From Paracoccaceae bacterium (lineage in GTDB: Bacteria; Pseudomonadota; Alphaproteobacteria; Rhodobacterales; Rhodobacteraceae), in NCBI GenBank assembly GCA_002400675.1, contig NVQY01000086.1, positions 1-9,502 on the forward strand: a stretch of DNA of 9,502 nucleotides. Reading direction: 5' to 3'. The notes under the pieces were generated by a model. The model ran no database searches and was not told the DNA's origin. It worked only from the letters and a program-made list of their open reading frames with translations. Below are positions 8,106 to 9,502 of this stretch, in pieces. Position numbers and translations under genes: made by a program. How positions within the stretch are numbered: position 1 is the stretch's first letter; each line of letters starts with the position of its first letter.

Positions 8106-9502
8106 CTAATTGTCGTAATACCCCTTGGCGTCATATCCGCCATAGCCATAGCGTTTCAGGCCTTTCGGGTCGATCTTGGACAGAACCAAACCAGTGGCCC
8201 TGCAATTGACCTGCTCAAACATGCGCAAGCCCTGAAGAACCTGACTTTTTGAGGTTGAATCCCACTCAACAGAAAACAGAACTGCATCCACGGATTGCGC
8301 AATCACCCGCGCATCGGGCACCACCAGAACAGGCGGCGTATCAATCACAATATAATCATAGATATCGCGGCTTTCCTGCATGAAATTGCGAAACCGCTCG
8401 GACGAAAAAATATCCGCCGCGTTGGTCGTTGATTTCTCACCGATGAGCACATCAAAGCCCATATCGGTGCCCCGAAACACCACATCTTCCAGCTTGGCCT
8501 CGCCTGAAATCACAGACAGAACGCCACGCTTTTCTGCAATGTCGAAATAGTTGGAGAATGTCCTGCGCCGAATATCGCCCTCAACCAGCAACACCTTTTT
8601 GCCAAGTCCTGCAAGATTTTGCGCCAGCGCAAGTGAGTTGGTTGCCTTGCCTTCGCCAGGAACAGAGGACGTAACCATGATTACTTTTGGCGGGTTATCG
8701 ACATCGGAAAGCAATACAGATGTGCGCAGATTACGAATGGCTTCAGCAGCCGCCGAAGTTGGTTTGTTGACCAGATAGGTCAGTGCATCCAACCGTTTTT
8801 TCACTGGCATCTCTGGAATTTGGCCCATCACGGTATAGCCGGTTTTCTGCTCAAGATCTTCGGCCGACCTGAACCCGTTTTGCATCATTTCGCGCCCCAG
8901 AACCACCGCCGCACCACCAAACAGGCCAAGCATGGCAGACAGTGCCAAAATCAAGGACCGGCGCGGCGCTGATGAACTTATCGGCACAACCGCCTGTGAC
9001 AGCACACGACTGTCGGCCTTTTGGATGCCCTGCTGAACCGAGGTCTCCTTAAGACGGTTCAAAAAATATTCATAGATTGTCTGACTGGCAAAGGCCTCTT
9101 GTTCAAGCTGTTGCAAGGTCACAAGATCCGAGGACTGGCGCTCTATTTGACCTTCAAGGTTTCCTATCGAGGCTTTGAGCGCCACAAGCTGGCTGTTTGC
9201 GCGATCGCGATCCAGTTTGGCGCGGCGAACAATGGTTTCAAAGGCCGCATCAAAAGTTTCGCGGTCCACGTCCCCCGCATCCAGCATCGTTAATATGCGG
9301 TTGAGGTTCCTGTCCCCTGCGGCCTTGGCCATGGCCACCGCGTCCTTGCCGATGGATGCGGCATCCAATGTGGCGATCTGCGCCTGTTGCAGCTCCAACA
9401 GTTTCGCGGAATTGCCGATACGATCCCTGATTTCCTTGAGCTGGCGTTGCAACGCCGCAAAACCATCGGCACTGACCAATTCAGCCTGTGAGTTGAATTC
9501 CT
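8106..9502 (-). CDS. Wzc/ExoP-type exopolysaccharide co-polymerase and tyrosine kinase, 5' end missing
   Basis: The frame stays open to the window edge; about 464 residues are visible, ending in TAG. Such inner-membrane proteins control chain length and export of capsule or exopolysaccharide and carry a cytoplasmic BY-kinase. Counting from the codon at 9479: residues 1-130 are coiled-coil-rich periplasmic sequence, 135-172 the membrane-proximal Wzz/GNVR segment ending in a Pro-containing stretch, about 174-194 a transmembrane helix, and 240-440 the kinase. Walker A reads VPGEGKAT (273-280), Walker A' VLLVEGDIRRR (296-306), Walker B YIVIDTPP (376-383). The tail has five tyrosines in fifteen residues (443-457), the usual autophosphorylation cluster. 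Odd: Ala279 replaces the expected Ser/Thr after the Walker A lysine, and Glu300 stands where Asp is usual in A'. It converges on the tRNA, and its GC content looks lower than in the replication genes. Confidence 0.9.
   Translation of the reverse strand, partial: EFNSQAELVSADGFAALQRQLKEIRDRIGNSAKLLELQQAQIATLDAASIGKDAVAMAKAAGDRNLNRILTMLDAGDVDRETFDAAFETIVRRAKLDRDRANSQLVALKASIGNLEGQIERQSSDLVTLQQLEQEAFASQTIYEYFLNRLKETSVQQGIQKADSRVLSQAVVPISSSAPRRSLILALSAMLGLFGGAAVVLGREMMQNGFRSAEDLEQKTGYTVMGQIPEMPVKKRLDALTYLVNKPTSAAAEAIRNLRTSVLLSDVDNPPKVIMVTSSVPGEGKATNSLALAQNLAGLGKKVLLVEGDIRRRTFSNYFDIAEKRGVLSVISGEAKLEDVVFRGTDMGFDVLIGEKSTTNAADIFSSERFRNFMQESRDIYDYIVIDTPPVLVVPDARVIAQSVDAVLFSVEWDSTSKSQVLQGLRMFEQVNCRATGLVLSKIDPKGLKRYGYGGYDAKGYYDN

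Overview
The window looks like the chromosome of an alphaproteobacterium of the Rhodobacteraceae (Roseobacter group). This rests on gene order (enoyl-CoA hydratase, rpsT, dnaA, dnaN, recF, gyrB, all on the + strand), on the DnaA and GyrB sequences, and on the GC-rich codon use. It is an inference from family knowledge; no search was run.

Left part (1-999): the 3' end of a crotonase-type enoyl-CoA hydratase with both catalytic glutamates, closed by an intrinsic terminator, then rpsT (ribosomal protein S20) with a foldable leader and its own terminator. Between rpsT and dnaA lies about 480 bp without a gene. It holds no DnaA-box cluster but does hold nested complementary segments that fold into two branched structures, and four GANTC sites. 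I consider this the most likely undescribed element in the window.

Centre (1479-7872): the replication block. dnaA (initiator), dnaN (sliding clamp) and recF (gap repair and fork restart) are followed by gyrB (gyrase ATPase subunit). dnaN has a plausible promoter, recF follows it closely and is probably cotranscribed, and gyrB has a near-consensus sigma70 promoter. Together they cover initiation, clamp loading onto DNA, repair of stalled forks and supercoiling.

Right part (7998-9502): a complete tRNA-Leu(UAA) with encoded CCA. Its last bases are repeated 17 bp downstream, in the gap before a convergent minus-strand gene for a Wzc/ExoP-type polysaccharide co-polymerase and tyrosine kinase that runs off the window. 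Base composition drops there by eye. Tail duplication, orientation switch and an exopolysaccharide gene suggest an accessory segment beginning at the tRNA. The kinase has an alanine where the Walker A motif normally has Ser/Thr.
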